Source: Syngnathus acus (lineage: Eukaryota > Chordata > Actinopteri > Syngnathiformes > Syngnathidae). Taken from it: DNA of 64,000 nucleotides. Position 1 is the first letter of the stretch. Each line of letters starts with the position of its first letter. Below are positions 1-13,954 of this stretch, one piece after another. Where the stretch lies: NCBI RefSeq assembly GCF_901709675.1, contig NC_051090.1, positions 10,611,342 through 10,675,341 of the forward strand, read 5' to 3'. The notes below the pieces were generated by a model. The model was not told where the DNA came from and searched no databases. It worked only from the letters and a program-made list of their open reading frames with translations. The position numbers and the translations under genes were made by a program.

Positions 1-3000
1 GCTTATTCATTTGTTAAAAAACAAAAAGTTTGCTTGAGCAAGCTTGCAAGCTGACACAGGCACATAGAGGCCATCCATCACACGCTGATGCTGCTCTCGT
101 GTTCCTCCTCACTGACACTTAGTCAAAGCGTATTTGGCATCCAGACGAGTAAAATTGGCTTCATATAAGCGCCAGAAGACCTTCTGTACACATCCTAATT
201 ACTCTTGAGCGTAGCCTCGCTCGCATTTCTGATGTTTGCGCCCCTCGGAAAACGTGCTCACCTTCGGCAGCGGTCTAATTTAGCTGCTTGAAGGCACACG
301 TCAATTCCCGGTGCAGAGTTGTTGATCTACTCGGAGGGTGAACGAGGAAGTGTGCGCAAATCCGGAAGCCGCCTCTTTAAAACTCGAGCCCGCATGCTGC
401 TGTTCCTGTTACAGGACAAAATTACAGAATCAAAGAGTTCTTGTTGATATTATCAACAGGACAGAGAAGGTAATACATTTCCATGATTGAAACATGAGCG
501 TCTTTGATGCAGAAAGAAACACAGTGAGGAAGATTTGAATATTCTCGCTTTCATCTTGTTCGTATCACCAGCCATTTTCTGCACAACAACTATTCTTTAA
601 GTGCTTTACCATTCAAACCTTAAATGTGCATTTGTGTCCCCCTTTGAAAAGAAAGAACGGTCGCAGACTTTGTGTCGCCGCCGGCAGGAGGTATTGACTT
701 TCTCTGGCTGAGTGCCGTTGGCGCTGATTGCAACTGGCGTGTTGCGACATCAGCTTTGTTCAAACATGCCAATTCTTCCGCTTGCTATTTACTCCCCCGA
801 CGAGGCTAAGATAAACAAACGCAACAAGCGCGGCGTGTAATTAAGACTGCTTGATCCAGGCGGAACTCGAAGGATACAAAATGCCACCGACCTACGGTCT
901 AAGCTCGCCTTTATTGGTCACTAAGGTATTGCTTAAGCCTTGACGGAATTGCGTGTCCTTTGTTATCTGACCGGTGTGGCATAGCGCTGAGCTCAGACAC
1001 AGCAAATAAAAACAGACATATACTATATAATGTGTACACATGGCAGCAAGCGCAAGTGTACATTGTATCGGGATTCCAAGAGATTGCGCAAGACAGATGT
1101 TCACGAAAAGTCACATTTTTAATCAACACACCAATCGAAAGCAAGAAATGTGCATGATTAGGTCAGTGCTGGCTTGAACTGCAAAAAACTGACAGCCATA
1201 TTTTGATGTCTTTTATGATCAATCCTATGTAATTCCCGGTGCTATTCGTTTCCCCATATTGACACTCTGACCTGTTTGTGTGTTAACGGATTAGAATGAA
1301 TTAACTTCCTTCCAGCAGCCCCGCGAGACGCCGGCATCTGCCCCACGTAGCAGCTCGGGGCGCCTTGGGGTCAATTGCGACTTTCTGCTGAGACGCGGCA
1401 ACGTCCATCGCTCCCGAAAGACTCATTTCCAGACAGACATAAAGAAACCAGACAGACATAAAGAAACCGGTGCCACGATTTGTGTTCGTCGAGACTCTGT
1501 TTTGGTTTCCATTCTGGGTTTCTCCAGTCCTGTCTTGTCTTGTCATTTTGGTCTTTTTCATTTTTGGTTTAGAACAGATGTCTCTCTGAAATGAGCCGGA
1601 ATTCACGTCACAACGACCGGATCGCTAAATCGTTCTAAGCCCCAAAACATGACCAATATCTGACGTTCAGTTATCGAGTGTTGTTGCTTTTGCAACACAT
1701 TATATCCACCAATCAGATGTTTCGACTCGAACGGTGACATGTTGCGTTATGTAGGCGATGGCACGATGACATAACTGGCAAATTTCAAGTTGGGATTAGC
1801 CTACTTCATCTCAATTATATCTCCTTAGCCATCAGAGAGGATTTGACTCCAATCTCCCTCTCGGATTACTAGCGATTGGTCAAGTACGATTTCCGAAAGG
1901 TCAGAGCTGTTTTTGTAGTGCACATGTATTTCTTTTTGGAGAGTCGTTGACATTTGACAAGAATCTATTTGAGGTTCTCACATAAAAGGCTTTAAGAGTG
2001 GAAAAGCTGGACCTGAAGCCTTGAAGGGCAAAACAGTTGGCTCGCATGTCCCTCCCGCCGGCTTGTTGTTAATGCATGGGTGCGATTCTTCAGCGTAATA
2101 GTTGCAGAAATTAATGTCGTAAAAAAACAGTTATTGCTTCATATTGCGGTTCTCAGTATCTGAACGTTTGCCGTTGTACTGATCATTCATCTTTTTAACG
2201 ATTTCCTGTTTTAGTTGGGCGAGCCATGACACATCTTTTCTAATTGTGAATCATTTGTATCGCTCCAATTGCTCATCTTAATCTCCTCAGGTGAACTGTT
2301 TATTTTATGGTTTGAGTTTGTTGCATTCTTTTATCTCGAGATGTCTTTATTCATTCGAGTTTTTGCTCCCTTTGCAGTTCGCCTTTTCTGCTTTGTGTTG
2401 ATAAGGCTCATCATGGAGTAATTGCTTTGTTGCCTTTCTCCTGGACAGCGGGTGGCGTAACTCAAGATTAGTTGGGTCCAAATGAATCCCCCGAGACTCG
2501 CAACCGCTGTCAGCCCATCGTATTCGCCCGGCGCTCTCCTTTATTGAACCGAGACAAACAGGAGAAAGTGGCCGTGCTGTTTGCTAAATATTATCCAAAA
2601 ACTTAAGCATGGAAACAAACATTGTGTAGGAGACACTGTGCTTTTCTCAGGAACTTTCTCGACAAAATGGCTCGCTTTCCTCCGCGCAACAGCCCAATTA
2701 AATTTTTATTGCTTCATAAAGACTTTGCGGGGTTGTTGTGGGCCAGAAAATGTCTCTGTCAGTGGACTGGACTGATGCTCCAGAAATTAGAATTTTTTCT
2801 TCCGGTTACTCAGCCCAATATTTTGGACCAGATGGATTGATGAAGCCTTGCAGCATCAAAGCAGTTTGCAATAGGTGTGCATTTTGCAACCCACGCACAG
2901 CCATGGCACATTTTCCTAGTCTTGTGATCAAAGATAAGAAGAGCAGCCTCAATTTGGCAACCTGATTGCACTCCCGATGCACCAAAGTTGACTCGGTTTC

Positions 3001-5371
3001 AAAGAGCGCAACATTCCCTTCACGTGGGTACGTCACTGCAGCCTTAAACAAGGCGGAAAAAAGGTATGGCTTTTAACATCATGTCTCTGCAGGTGAGCTT
3101 TCCTTTTTTTCCCTATTTTTTGCCGTGGGGGGTTTCACTGCATTGATCTGATGTAAGAGCAACCAACCTCATGGGAGTAAAACTTTATGAATGCGCGCGT
3201 GTGCTGTCAGTATGTCAAAATGAATCGAGGGCTTCGTGAAAGTGGGTCGGAGTCAGAGATGTAAGGAAAAGCACTGACGTGCTTCCATGGAGCACGTATT
3301 GCTCATATCACATTTTCGCGCTGCACTCATTAGCTCCTTTGCAGGGAACTCAAAAGTGTGCGGGGGTTGATGAACGCATAGACGCTGTAAAGAGATATGA
3401 TTATTTTTATGTCTATCTCTGTATGCCAGTCCGTGGATGGGTGCTTAGGGACCACTGCTATAAAATGATCATCATAACAATGATGAATGACGCCATTTGA
3501 AATGGACAAATGCGTACGTGTGCGCGGTACACCGTAATATGTCAAAGTGTTCAATACAAGAGAGCCGTGCTCTTGTTTATAACCAGGCAGCTATCAGACC
3601 GCAACAGACCTCGTCCTCATACGAACGGCTCCCACAACAAAAGCCAGATGACTAATTATGTTTCAATATCTACAAATAATTTCTATTATGTGTTAAACCT
3701 CTGAGCAGAGACCTTGATGATGCTTCGCTTCTTTGGATTATGTTTTCCAGCAAACAAAATATAATTCCCTTGTTGTGGCACATGAAAGAGATGATTCATT
3801 AGACTTAGTAGCTTACTCGGATCAGAACTAACAGAGTGTAGGTACATCATGCATTCCAAATCAGCTCTTATTTACTCAGCAGAGTCTAGCACCAGAGGAT
3901 CAAAGTTGCATCTTGAAGCGGGAGGACCGACCGCGCGCCTCTAATGCAGCCGCAGGCGTTTGACGGCCGTCACTGCCGACATACCAGCTAACTGTTGCAT
4001 CATTTTCGCATCCTCGGGAGCTTTCTCGGCGGACCTGCGTGTGCAGCTTCAACAACCAAGTGCCCGCTCGCAACTCACCAACGTGAACCCTCGGCTCGCT
4101 ATTTATTAATCAAAAGAGAACAAGTGATCTCTTTCAAAGCAGGGGCAGGGGTCGTGAGGTATCATCTGGAATTGGAAAAGCTAATTAATCAACTTGGCTA
4201 ACGGAGCTCTTTGCAAGAAGCCGTTTCGGCAATCTGTGATGCACGTGATGTGATCGACCGTGACCCAACGGTTGCGCAGTGTGCAGAGATCGAATATTCC
4301 ATTTAAGTAGCTCTCTAAATAACCACGCGTCAGTCAATACAGTCCAAAAAATGGAACAATCAAATGTATCACCAAATATGTCCAAAGACAGATTTAAGGC
4401 GAACTCGTTGAGCAAATATCGCCAAAGCTCAATCAATCAGTCAGACGAGAATCTTGACATCACACCATGGGCTATTTTTATTTTCTTTTAACTCTGTTGG
4501 CCATTTGGGCCACAACTCTCAAATCAACACATTATCACGCTGTAAAATATTGAAGCCGACAGCTTGCCGAAGGATGCTTCCTCATGCTCCATATGTCATA
4601 TCAATACCTCGTCCACCCATAACTGGCAATCTGTGAGCTCTCCTCATAGTCTGCTGCAGTCTCCTCTGTCAATACAGATAATTAGCGCTGTGGTTTTATG
4701 ACTAATCCTTTCTTGACAAAAGGTTTACCAAATGCCTGCAAAAAGACAAATACAGTCAATTCCCGAGACTGAGAACCGAAGATGAGAATGATAATATGAG
4801 AACAACTCAAAGAACAAAAATATTATTATATGGAACACAATGTCATAAAAAAGATCCTGGACAAGACAGCCTAAATAGTAGATGGCTGATAATATTGAAA
4901 AGTATAATTGAGATGAAGTGGTTCACAGTTTGAATGTATTCTGTGTAAGATGAGAAAATTGGTGATCCAGTAACAGCGCAACTGGATAACAGCTTAAATT
5001 TTGTGTACTAATAAGAAATGTTAGGTGTCACACCAATCATATTTTCCTGCGAAAACATCCATCCAATAAGAGTGATGTCTTGGGCGAGCGGCTTTAATGG
5101 AGCGGCCTTTTGTGACAAGTGAGCTGTCAAATCAAGCCTCGCTGCATGAAAAGGTTGCTACAAGAATCAATATTGCCTCAGCTGTCACTCATCCAGCGGG
5201 GGCTCTGCAGCCCTCCTGACAGGAAGGCTCCTGTAGAATCACACGGCTTACTTTACAACTGTCATTAGGAACGTTATTCCTCTATCATTTCAAAACGCAG
5301 CAATTAGCACACAATACTTTGAAGATACAGAAGAAGCACAAAACAAATTGGACCTTTCACCTACTACGGCC
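1..5371. other. Gene-poor stretch, nothing identified
   Basis: I see no exon with flanking splice sites, no recognisable protein and no clear repeat here. Open frames are short and unlike any family I know. It may hold distal regulatory elements of b3galt2 or of a gene to the left, but nothing in the sequence alone proves that. Confidence 0.55.
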
Positions 5372-5539
5372 CAGGGGTATCAAACTCATTTTTGTTGCGG
5401 GCTGCATCGTAGTCATAGTTTCCTTCAGTGGGCCATTATGACTGTCATCCCAAATAAATGTATGAACACCTCATATTATATACAGTATAAGCTACGAAAC
5501 AAACTGACAAATAACTCATTTTCAAATTAGACAAGTAAA

Positions 5540-5636
5540 TCCATCCATCCATCCATCCATCCATCCATCCATCCATCCATCCATCCATCCATCCATCCAT
5601 CCATCCATCCATCCATCCATCCATCCATCCATCCAT
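5540..5636. repeat. (TCCA)n microsatellite, SINE tail
   Basis: About 24 copies of TCCA form the expanded tail of the minus-strand SINE. Several low-complexity open frames across it are not genes. Confidence 0.95.
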
Positions 5637-5980
5637 TTTCTGTACCGCTTTGTCTCTACGGGGGTCGCGGGCGTGCTGGAGCCCATCCCAGCTGTCATCG
5701 GGCAGTAGGCGGGGGACACCCTGAACTGGTTGCCAGCCAATCGCAGGGCACACAGAGACGAACAACTATCCTCACTCGCACTCACACCTAGGGAAAATTT
5801 GGAGTGCTCAATCGGCCTACCAAGCATGCTTTCTGGGATGCGGGAGGAAACCGGAGTGCCCGGAGAAAACCCACGCGGACACGGGGAAAACATGCAAACT
5901 CCACACAGGGAGGGCCGGAGGTGGAATCGAACCCGCACCCTAACCTAACTGTGAGGCGGACGTGCTAATCAATGCGCCTT
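5540..5980 (-). mobile_element. tRNA-derived SINE, full length
   Basis: Read on the minus strand, this starts with a tRNA-like head. A pol III B box (GGTTCGATTCC) is the complement of 5,923-5,933 and an A-box-like stretch is the complement of about 5,951-5,970. A body of about 300 bp and a (GGAT)n tail at 5,540-5,636 follow. The flanks AGACAAGTAAA (5,529-5,539) and AGACGAGTAAA (5,981-5,991) form an 11-bp target duplication with one mismatch. The element sits inside a hAT MITE. Just before the tail its sequence resembles the 3' end of the LINE at 22,383-24,466, which suggests mobilisation by that LINE machinery. Confidence 0.8.
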
Positions 5981-6148
5981 AGACGAGTAAAAACTGTTCA
6001 AATTTTTTAAAAAGATGATTTTTAAAAATGAAGACAATTTGCAATTTTAGTAATGACACATGAATTTGATGCACAATTTGTCCGCGGGCCACATAAAATG
6101 ACGTGGCGAGCCGTATCTGGCCCCCGGTCCTTGAGTTTGACACCTGTG

Positions 6149-9100
6149 TTAACTACGCAATCATCTGCAGTGCAACAATCATGCCATCTACTCGTCGCTG
6201 TGCTTGATATTAGGGACACGACAATTATTTCAACTTTGCGATTGAGTCGGTCCACGCACTTCCGGTTCGGGGGACCGACCCACCGGTTGAGAATGGCTGA
6301 TTTCCACAGAATAGCTGCTAGTCTCGTCAAGCAAGGTGAAGGTTTTGAACTTTGTCGATGGACAGTTTCCCCAGCCGCTGACTTAAACAGATAGAACGGA
6401 GGATTTATTGCTTATTACTGAAGGCAAGGCTGAGCAGTGGCTCATGGGAAATAAAACACCGCTGCGTCTGATTGTACCCGGAACACTTGGGACAAAGAAT
6501 TTTCACAATAAAGGCACAATATCGAATGGAAAACATATTTCAGTTCCTTGGGGGAAGGGAGCTTTGTCTTGAACTGAAATATCTCCACTATAGCTTCCAG
6601 TTACCTGTCAAACGCACATATATGCCAATATGTCTCCCAAACAAAATGTGAAAATGGAACTGTGATTTTGTTTTTTTGTTTTTTTGTACACCAGCTCAAG
6701 AAATTGTCATCAAAACAAACACTTGTGTCAGCGCTGAAACAAATGCGAAGCCTGACATCTCGACAGCGTTAACGTTTCTGCTCGCACCTCGCTGTATCTT
6801 TACCCACAGCCATTTTTGTCATATTTCGGCTAAATCCATAATGTGACATCTACCTGACGCAGCCGAGCCCAAATGAAACTTTCAATAACGATGGCTGCTG
6901 CTTATGTGACAACCTCCTGACTGTGCCGCAGTAAATCCTCCTATATGCATGCACGTGGCAGAAAGTCTCAGGGGGGTTTTCCTGCCATGCATCGAAATCT
7001 TCCCGCCCCCTCCTTACCTCTCCATCTGTTCATTTTCATATCATGTTAAGGCTTGCTACTAAATCTGCACTTTTCCCGCAGCAGCTGCTTCTGTTGCCGT
7101 TTTCATTGCGCTTATGAACAGCATTAGTGGCGTGAGGTTCGCACTTAATTGCATCGTTCGTTACAATTTGAGAGAAACTTGAAATAGGATATTGTAACAT
7201 TTTATAATTCTACTTTTTATGGTGCTGTATCATGAACCTGTGGGTGGTTCTCAGAAAGTGGGGTCCAACCAGATGTTCAAATGCAGACTCACCTATTTTC
7301 TTCTCTTTATAATCACTCACCAGACTTCACTGCTTGTCAAATAAAAAACACGACTGAGATTCGTGCTGTCTTTTGGGTGTCAATGCGTTGAGTCAGCTGA
7401 AAACAAAACAAGGTCCATTGCAGGCCCAGCGCAGTGCAGGGTGGAAGCACTCGAAAGTGTCGGCGAGCGGCCATCTGTGCCCGCGGCGGCGGCCGACACA
7501 GCTGCAGACGGCCTCCATTCATCACCGCTGACAAGCTGCGGATCCGCTGATTCGTCGGCTGGCGGAAGGGTGCCGTGCCAGCGCGTGGGGGCGAGTCTCT
7601 GACCAAGCTTGTGAAGGCAGGGGCGACCGCTGCGTATTTCCCGCCGTAGCAATTGACAGTTTCACCTTTTCCACCTCCGCAGCTTGCCAAATGACCTGTT
7701 GGCTCAGCGTGGCAAGGATTGAACCTTTTGGACAAGCCCACCAACGGCTCAAATCTGCAATTTCTGCAGTGAGGTCTGCATGCTTTACCACGGGGGGACG
7801 TAAGTGGTGCGCCCAACACCGTTTAGAACGTCCACAGCAAAATGCCACCCATTCTAAACTACAAATCGAATAAAGCAGGTTGTGAGGGCAGAAAAATGCG
7901 AACTTGGCGAGATCCGAACGACGCTCTGTGTTATCTTCAGCCCTCATCAGTGGCTAAGCGCCTCTGGCACGTAGCGGAGCGCACAGCTGCTTGGCTGGCA
8001 TGACATAAAAAGTCCAGAGCGCGCAAATCTACTTTGGAAAAGAGCCCAAATGCAGCTACGGATCTCACATGTGTCAGTCTGCAGATGACGTCAGCGAAGG
8101 GATTAAACAGTGATTTCATAAAATACATTAATCACAGCTTAACAGTTCAAAGTACCAAACATTCATTTCTGAGGTTTTTTTCCAAACTGTGTGTGTCCCT
8201 GATAACTTACAGTACGTTGATGCCAGTTTATCATTTGAGTCAGAATATGACAGCTGACATCTTTTGTCTGCCCAAAATAATATTTGCTAACGTCGCAGAA
8301 AGGCCAACAAATTGCTGGCCGACCGAGAATGATTCCCGCAAGAAAGCTTCTAACCCAGCAGAGATACCAAATTGATTCTGCAAAAAGGGTAGAAGAGAGC
8401 AGCTGTCAGAGTCTTGTTAATTGATAGAAAGGTACGGGTACCAATGTCAACATGAGAGAGTTGGCAATTAATTAGTATTTAGTTCAAACCACACAACAGA
8501 TGTGCTGTGTTGGGTCCCACCACCCATCTGCGACATGCTGTCACAATTCCTTACAGGTCCAACAGCTATTAACAACTACCTTGTAAAGTGTCTTTCGAAG
8601 TCGAAATATTTGGAAACGAGCGCTATCTGTGCAACATTTATTCGCTCAATTCAAACTTGGTAGCAGCCAAGAGCTACAGCTAGGTGCGACCCATTAGCTA
8701 GCTCCTAGTACCAAACTTTTGTCTTCTTGAAATTTTGCAGGATGTGGAAAAGTGCTGAGAACGTGCTGAGAAGCAAAAACATCATTTATGGAGGCAAAAG
8801 GAGATTCATGGAATGTCTCCCGCCTCTTGCTTGCGCTGGCCTAGATGCGATTCGAATCGGAGCAGGGAGGCCAGCCCCTCTGAAACCTCTTGGTCTGAAA
8901 CCAAATAAGGAATCCTCCTCTGTGGCTTCTGTCGAGACGCTACTGGGCCATTTTAGGAGATCCCAAGTCCGGCACACACTCTTTGGAATGCCGAGACGTC
9001 ATGAAAGCAGAGCGCGGAAATGATGACAAAGACAAATGCGAAAAGAAGGAAATAAATTGCGCATTGCAAGAGTGTGTTGTAGTGTCTTCCCTGATGGTTT

Positions 9101-10547
9101 AAAAATAAACTCGGCCGAAGGACTCATGAGAGAGAGAGCTAAGGAAGCGGGAACTGTTCTTTGAAGCAACCGTCCTTGCTCGAGCTCATTTGTCTCATCT
9201 CAGGGTTGGACTTTAATGAGGCAAATGGTACAAGAGCCAAGATAGCAGACTCAAATGTGTTGACATGTCAATTAAAAACGCCACGTTGGTTTTTGCAATC
9301 AATCTCGTCCTCATCCGGTGTGTTGATTTCATTCATGAGTGACTCTCTCTTAACCCTGACTGAGCGGCATCAAGTGTGGCAACAGATGAAAGAGCAACGC
9401 ACACACCCTTCCCTTTGGTGAAAGTTGCTGAGAAAAGTTTGCTCATTAAGCAGTCTCTGCGGGCTGAGGTCGACGGAAGCGGGCGGAGCGATGGGAGGAG
9501 AGCGCCGAGGTCGTTAGCCACGCACTTGAAAGGCGGCCGGATGGCTGGCCGGCTCAAACTGTCACTGCTGCGCCATCCAGATTGAAGATGGTCTTGACAG
9601 CAAAGGCTGAAGGAGCGTGGCCGTGCTCGAGCTTCATTAAAAGAGCGCCATTCCAGCTCTTTACGCCTCGTTAATCTTGCATGTCTTCGCAGCTCCTTCA
9701 CGTCCTGACTGTTCTCCCTTGCGGTTATTATGTTCAGTTTCTGTGACCTCCAGAAATAGCCCCCACCCCTAAAACCCACGCAAATATAAAGCTGCTAAAA
9801 TCACACCCTGAACATCTTGTTCTCTTGATGTCCTTCGTGTAATCCAGTTCTTGAAAGTGTTGACAACATCAGGAAAAGTGAGGTGTGGAAACAGCACCTC
9901 CGCAGGTGTGTTGATGCTGACGCTACAAGAGGAGCTCATTATCAACAAACGGCATGCGAGAAACCAAACTTTTTTCTTTCCTGTTTCTCATTCTTGCATT
10001 CATGAGCTGCTAAGCGCTAACAATATGAAACAGGTGTGTTGTTTTCAATATATCTTCCCATGAACCCAACGTAGTGTGTGTAAAGTGAGATAAAAAAATA
10101 AATTGTTTGTCAACCGGGTCAATTGTACAACAAGGTTCCACTGTCTATTGTTTGAGCTTTATTCATTTGAATAAAACAGAGGAATAAATAAGCGCTTCTG
10201 AAACACATCTGGGAACTACAACTAGCGAACGATGTCATTGTGTTGAGCCGTTGTTTGGCTAATGTCTCGAGGTGCTCATCCACTGCAAGTTCAAATCAGG
10301 GAGCATTCTTCCTGCACCCCTCTTGCAAAAAAAAAAAAAATGTGATCCTCAGCAACGGAGGGACTCATTATTGCTCCCTGCCTGGCTCGCGGTTGAATAA
10401 TGAGCTTATTAGGAAGACATCTTCCACCAAAAGCTGGCAAGCTCGCACTCCACTCGTGGACATGTCTGGCGTGCGATTTTCTACCAGACAAAAACAAAAC
10501 GGCCTTACTGTAGCTCCATTTAATGCATTTGCAACACTTTAAAAATC
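6149..10547. other. Gene-poor stretch, nothing identified
   Basis: No exon, RNA gene or clear mobile element is recognisable. Around 7.4-7.9 kb the GC content rises and overlapping open frames of up to 160 codons appear on both strands. They have no family resemblance, splice context or consistent coding bias. Confidence 0.5.
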
Positions 10548-10617
10548 AAATAAATAAATAAATAAATAAATGAATGAATGAATGAATGAATTAATGAATG
10601 AATAAATAAATAAATAA
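10548..10617. repeat. (AAAT)n/(AATG)n microsatellite
   Basis: A compound tetranucleotide repeat, with AAAT units on both sides of a block of AATG units. Confidence 0.95.
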
Positions 10618-10899
10618 GTACACATGCACAACTCCATTTGGTTCCACTTCACAATGATGTGCCAGTGTGCGTTGATCCATCAAGTCTGTAGATGTTGCGG
10701 AATTTATCGAAGTCTTATATCTCACTCCTTATTGCTTGGATTCTGATCACTTGCAAGTTGCAAGATGAAAAATGTGCAGGCACAGCTTGACTCCCCTGAG
10801 AATTGCTCCTCATTATCTAAGAAGCTCTTTACATTCGACTGCTGAGCTCATTACTGACGAAAGAGCAGAAGCGAGTGGCGGAGATAAACAGGGGCAGAG

Positions 10900-10902
<3 letters not shown>

Positions 10903-10942
<40 letters not shown>

Positions 10943-10983
10943 GTGTGCGTGTGCGTGTGTGTGTGTGCATGTGTGTGTGTGTG
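10903..10983. repeat. (TG)n microsatellite
   Basis: About 80 bp of TG repeat with a few C interruptions. The Cys-Val and His-Thr open frames across it are artefacts. Confidence 0.95.
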
Positions 10984-13639
10984 AGAGAAGTCTTTCGATT
11001 TTTCATGGGCGCTGCAATTTTTGGACAAAAATGAAATGTCATCCAATATGATTAAACATCTGCTACGCTACGCATTTGTTGAATGGAAATGCGTTTTAGT
11101 TCATTTGTCGCAGTGACAGCGAGTAGCTCGGCTTTCGGCAGTCTTCAAACCTGCTCGAACTCATTCAATGACTCTGCTAGATGAGAGTCGCCTCCTTCCT
11201 GCTGCCTTCGGCTAGAAACACGAAAATGCGAAAAGACAATGACAGCCGGAAGTTGATTTGTAACACCACAGCCAAGAATCAGTACCTGCACCTGCACTAG
11301 TTGTTGTTGTTCCTGCTTGGTGCCTGCACCTCCAACAACAAAATGAAACGGCAAATGGATTTGATCAAGTCACGTCTGCAGGCATCATAAGAAAAATCAT
11401 CTGAACCCGATTATTAACGACTACAAAAGTCAATTGAAATAAAAAAAAAAAAATGCTCGGAGAAGCAAATTTCATGCACACGCCCATTTCACACTTTGAT
11501 AAGTTCCCAAGAAATGTCCTCAATCCATTTTACACTGTATTACATTTTTGGGGTAGAGTCCCATTATTCTGTCCTTCCGCCCACAAAATCTACGGTTGCT
11601 GGAAAATGATTCCCCCCTCACAACAGGAGATCAGTGGGCATAAAAGATAAATGACAGTGGCGGCTTCAGCAATTTCCAAACTCTAGGAGGGAAGAAAAAA
11701 AAAGTCATTTGTGCCGGGGTTTTTCCTATTACCAAAGAATGATACCAAACATTTCCAGGAAAGTCTTGCAATGTTTCACTTTGGCATTTGGATAATTGGC
11801 CTGTGAAATCGCTAGCTGTGTTTTAGAAATTAAAGGATTTGAAATGCAATGCTCTGTTCTCCTTTCAGAGGAAAACAATTTTCTGCATCAGCAGAAAATC
11901 TTTATCCAGGTGACAGTGGTAATACATTTGAAAATACAGTAGAATTTTTCATGCAGCCCCCCCTCCCAAAAAAGTCACTACGTCAACATTGGGAGGACAA
12001 AGAAGCCAAAAGAAAACTCTTCTCCTCTCCACCCTTCCTGTTCTTCATGAAAACCTCCAAACACTTGCTGGGTCAATCACTCCCAATCAACTAATTGCTG
12101 AGTGCTCGCAGCACAACAGGAGGAGCTTTGTGAAAATTGCACCTTTGCGCCATAATCAAAGTGAGCGGAATAAGCGCCGCAGCCCAAATAGCAAAACAGT
12201 TTTCAAATGTAAATGATAATTTCATTTGTGCCTTGTCTCTTTTCACTCTACCATACGTGGGTGTGTCTCTGTGGAAAAACGCACTGCAAATTCATTCCTT
12301 ATTACTGACATGCATCATAAAAAAAATGAATCAAATTCAGCTTCTGTTGTGTAAATGGGGCAGACAACGGCAGAGGCAATTAGCAAGTTGAGCAACGTTT
12401 TGCCAGGTGGTGTCCACACCCCATTAGCCTCTCCTCATCCTTTCTGGCCATAGCCAGCTGCACTGGACATAAAAACAAACCAGTCAGGTGCACCTACTGC
12501 CTCATACTAGGCAGCAGGAAAATGTACTTTTTTTTTTTTATATCAATAAAAATATGTTCATGTCGTGCATCAATGTGCGTCTCTTTGTTGAGTTCCCCAC
12601 TCCCCTCCCCAAATCTTCACTGTGCTCTGTAAAAGTTTGCCAACAAATATAGCTTTGGGAATGATAACCAAAACTTTGCTTTCATTGGACGATAACATAT
12701 TTTCCAAAATGCATTTGGGAGATTTGAAATCTGTTTGGATGTTGTTGTTTTTTCGTAGATAAGGCATCCATCCCCGTCCGCGATTATCAAACTTAATCCC
12801 GCGAGCGACGTGCCAGCAGATGGTTCGTTGAAGCTCTCCTTTCTCTACTTTTTCATTTTCTGCACGAGCAACTCAAACAGGCTACGACTGGGTTTTTTTT
12901 TGCAACCGCCTTTGTCCTGCATCCTTACTCTTGTGATATCGTATCAAACTAAAAAAAAACAATTTTGCTCTGTAAAACTGTATGCAGGATTTGAGTTGAG
13001 TTGACGATCGTTTCGTGGGGAATCGATGCGGCCGGATGAAATCTTTGCGGTGAATTAGAATTTTCAGGATAGAACAGCGTCTTTGCCAGATGCTAACGTG
13101 CCAACGTAGCTTTCCGCGCCGACGGTTGACGAATTGGAGATGAAACGTTCTCGCTGCCGAAGCGAATCTAATTTGCTAAAGTGCAAATGGAGATGTTTGG
13201 GAATTGCTGGAACAGTGCCTGTGCTTTCCAGAATATGACAGCTTTAGTCTTGTGCTTTTCTGAAAGTAATTGGACGAGAAGAAAGTCACAAGGGAATTGC
13301 AAATGATAGGCAGCAAGAGAAATGTGACATTGCGGAGAAAATGATGAGGGAAATCCCGATGGGAACGAAGAAAACGTTCAACTTTTGCAACATCATGTTC
13401 AAGCGATTTGAACGTTGGAGGCGTTGGACATTGAGCTATTCTGGAGGTTGACCTTGTTCCTGTTGTGTCATTTGTGTGGTGTGCGAGCAGACCATATCTA
13501 ATCCCAGATTATGTTGCCGTATTAGTATCAGTCATGGAGAAAGAAGAGTCAGACAAAGTCAAGCATTTATTCCCACGAGTACAACAATAGCAAGGTTTTC
13601 CCTGAGGAGCAACTGTTTTTGCAAATATAAAATTGATCA
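10984..13639. other. Gene-poor stretch, nothing identified
   Basis: I see no supported exon or recognisable repeat in this stretch. Confidence 0.5.
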
Positions 13640-13647
13640 ATTTAAAC

Positions 13648-13946
13648 CAGGGGTGTCAAACTCATTTTTCCCGCGGGCCACATTGTCGTCATAGTTTCTT
13701 TCGGAGGGCCATTATGACTGTCAACCTAAATAAATTTATGAACTCCTCATATGACATAATAGTGTAAGCTGCAAAACAAACTGACAAATAACTCATTTTC
13801 AAATCAGACTAATAAACTGTTCAAACATTTTAAAAGGATGAGTTTTAAAGGTGAAGACAATTTGATGCACATTTTGTCTTTGCGGGCCACATGAAATGAT
13901 GTGGCGGGCCACATGTGGCCCCCGGGCCTTGAGTTTGACACATGTG
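13648..13946. mobile_element. hAT-type MITE with 8-bp target duplication
   Basis: The ends CAGGGGTGTCAAACTC and GAGTTTGACACATGTG are inverted repeats. The element is flanked by a perfect 8-bp duplication ATTTAAAC at 13,640-13,647 and 13,947-13,954, the length expected for hAT transposition. It has 299 bp and no coding capacity. It is the same subfamily as the element at 5,372-6,148 but lacks the SINE, so it shows the pre-insertion state of that copy. Confidence 0.9.
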
Positions 13947-13954
13947 ATTTAAAC

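Larger units (their letters stand above)
5372..6148. mobile_element. hAT-type MITE, split by a SINE
   Basis: The left end CAGGGGTATCAAACTC and the right end GAGTTTGACACCTGTG are near-perfect inverted repeats of 16 bp. The interior matches the MITE at 13,648-13,946 on both sides of the inserted SINE (5,540-5,980). It encodes nothing, so it would depend on a transposase supplied in trans. No convincing 8-bp target duplication is left: the flanks CTACGGCC and TTAACTAC do not match. Confidence 0.7.

Noticed and set aside
5923-5970. tRNA gene (A and B boxes)
   Set aside because: No cloverleaf with anticodon and acceptor stem is seen. The boxes are the head of a SINE, as at 40,442 and 61,668.
7337-7947. 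Overlapping 140-160-codon open frames
   Set aside because: Frames overlap on both strands in GC-rich DNA and contain no family motif.
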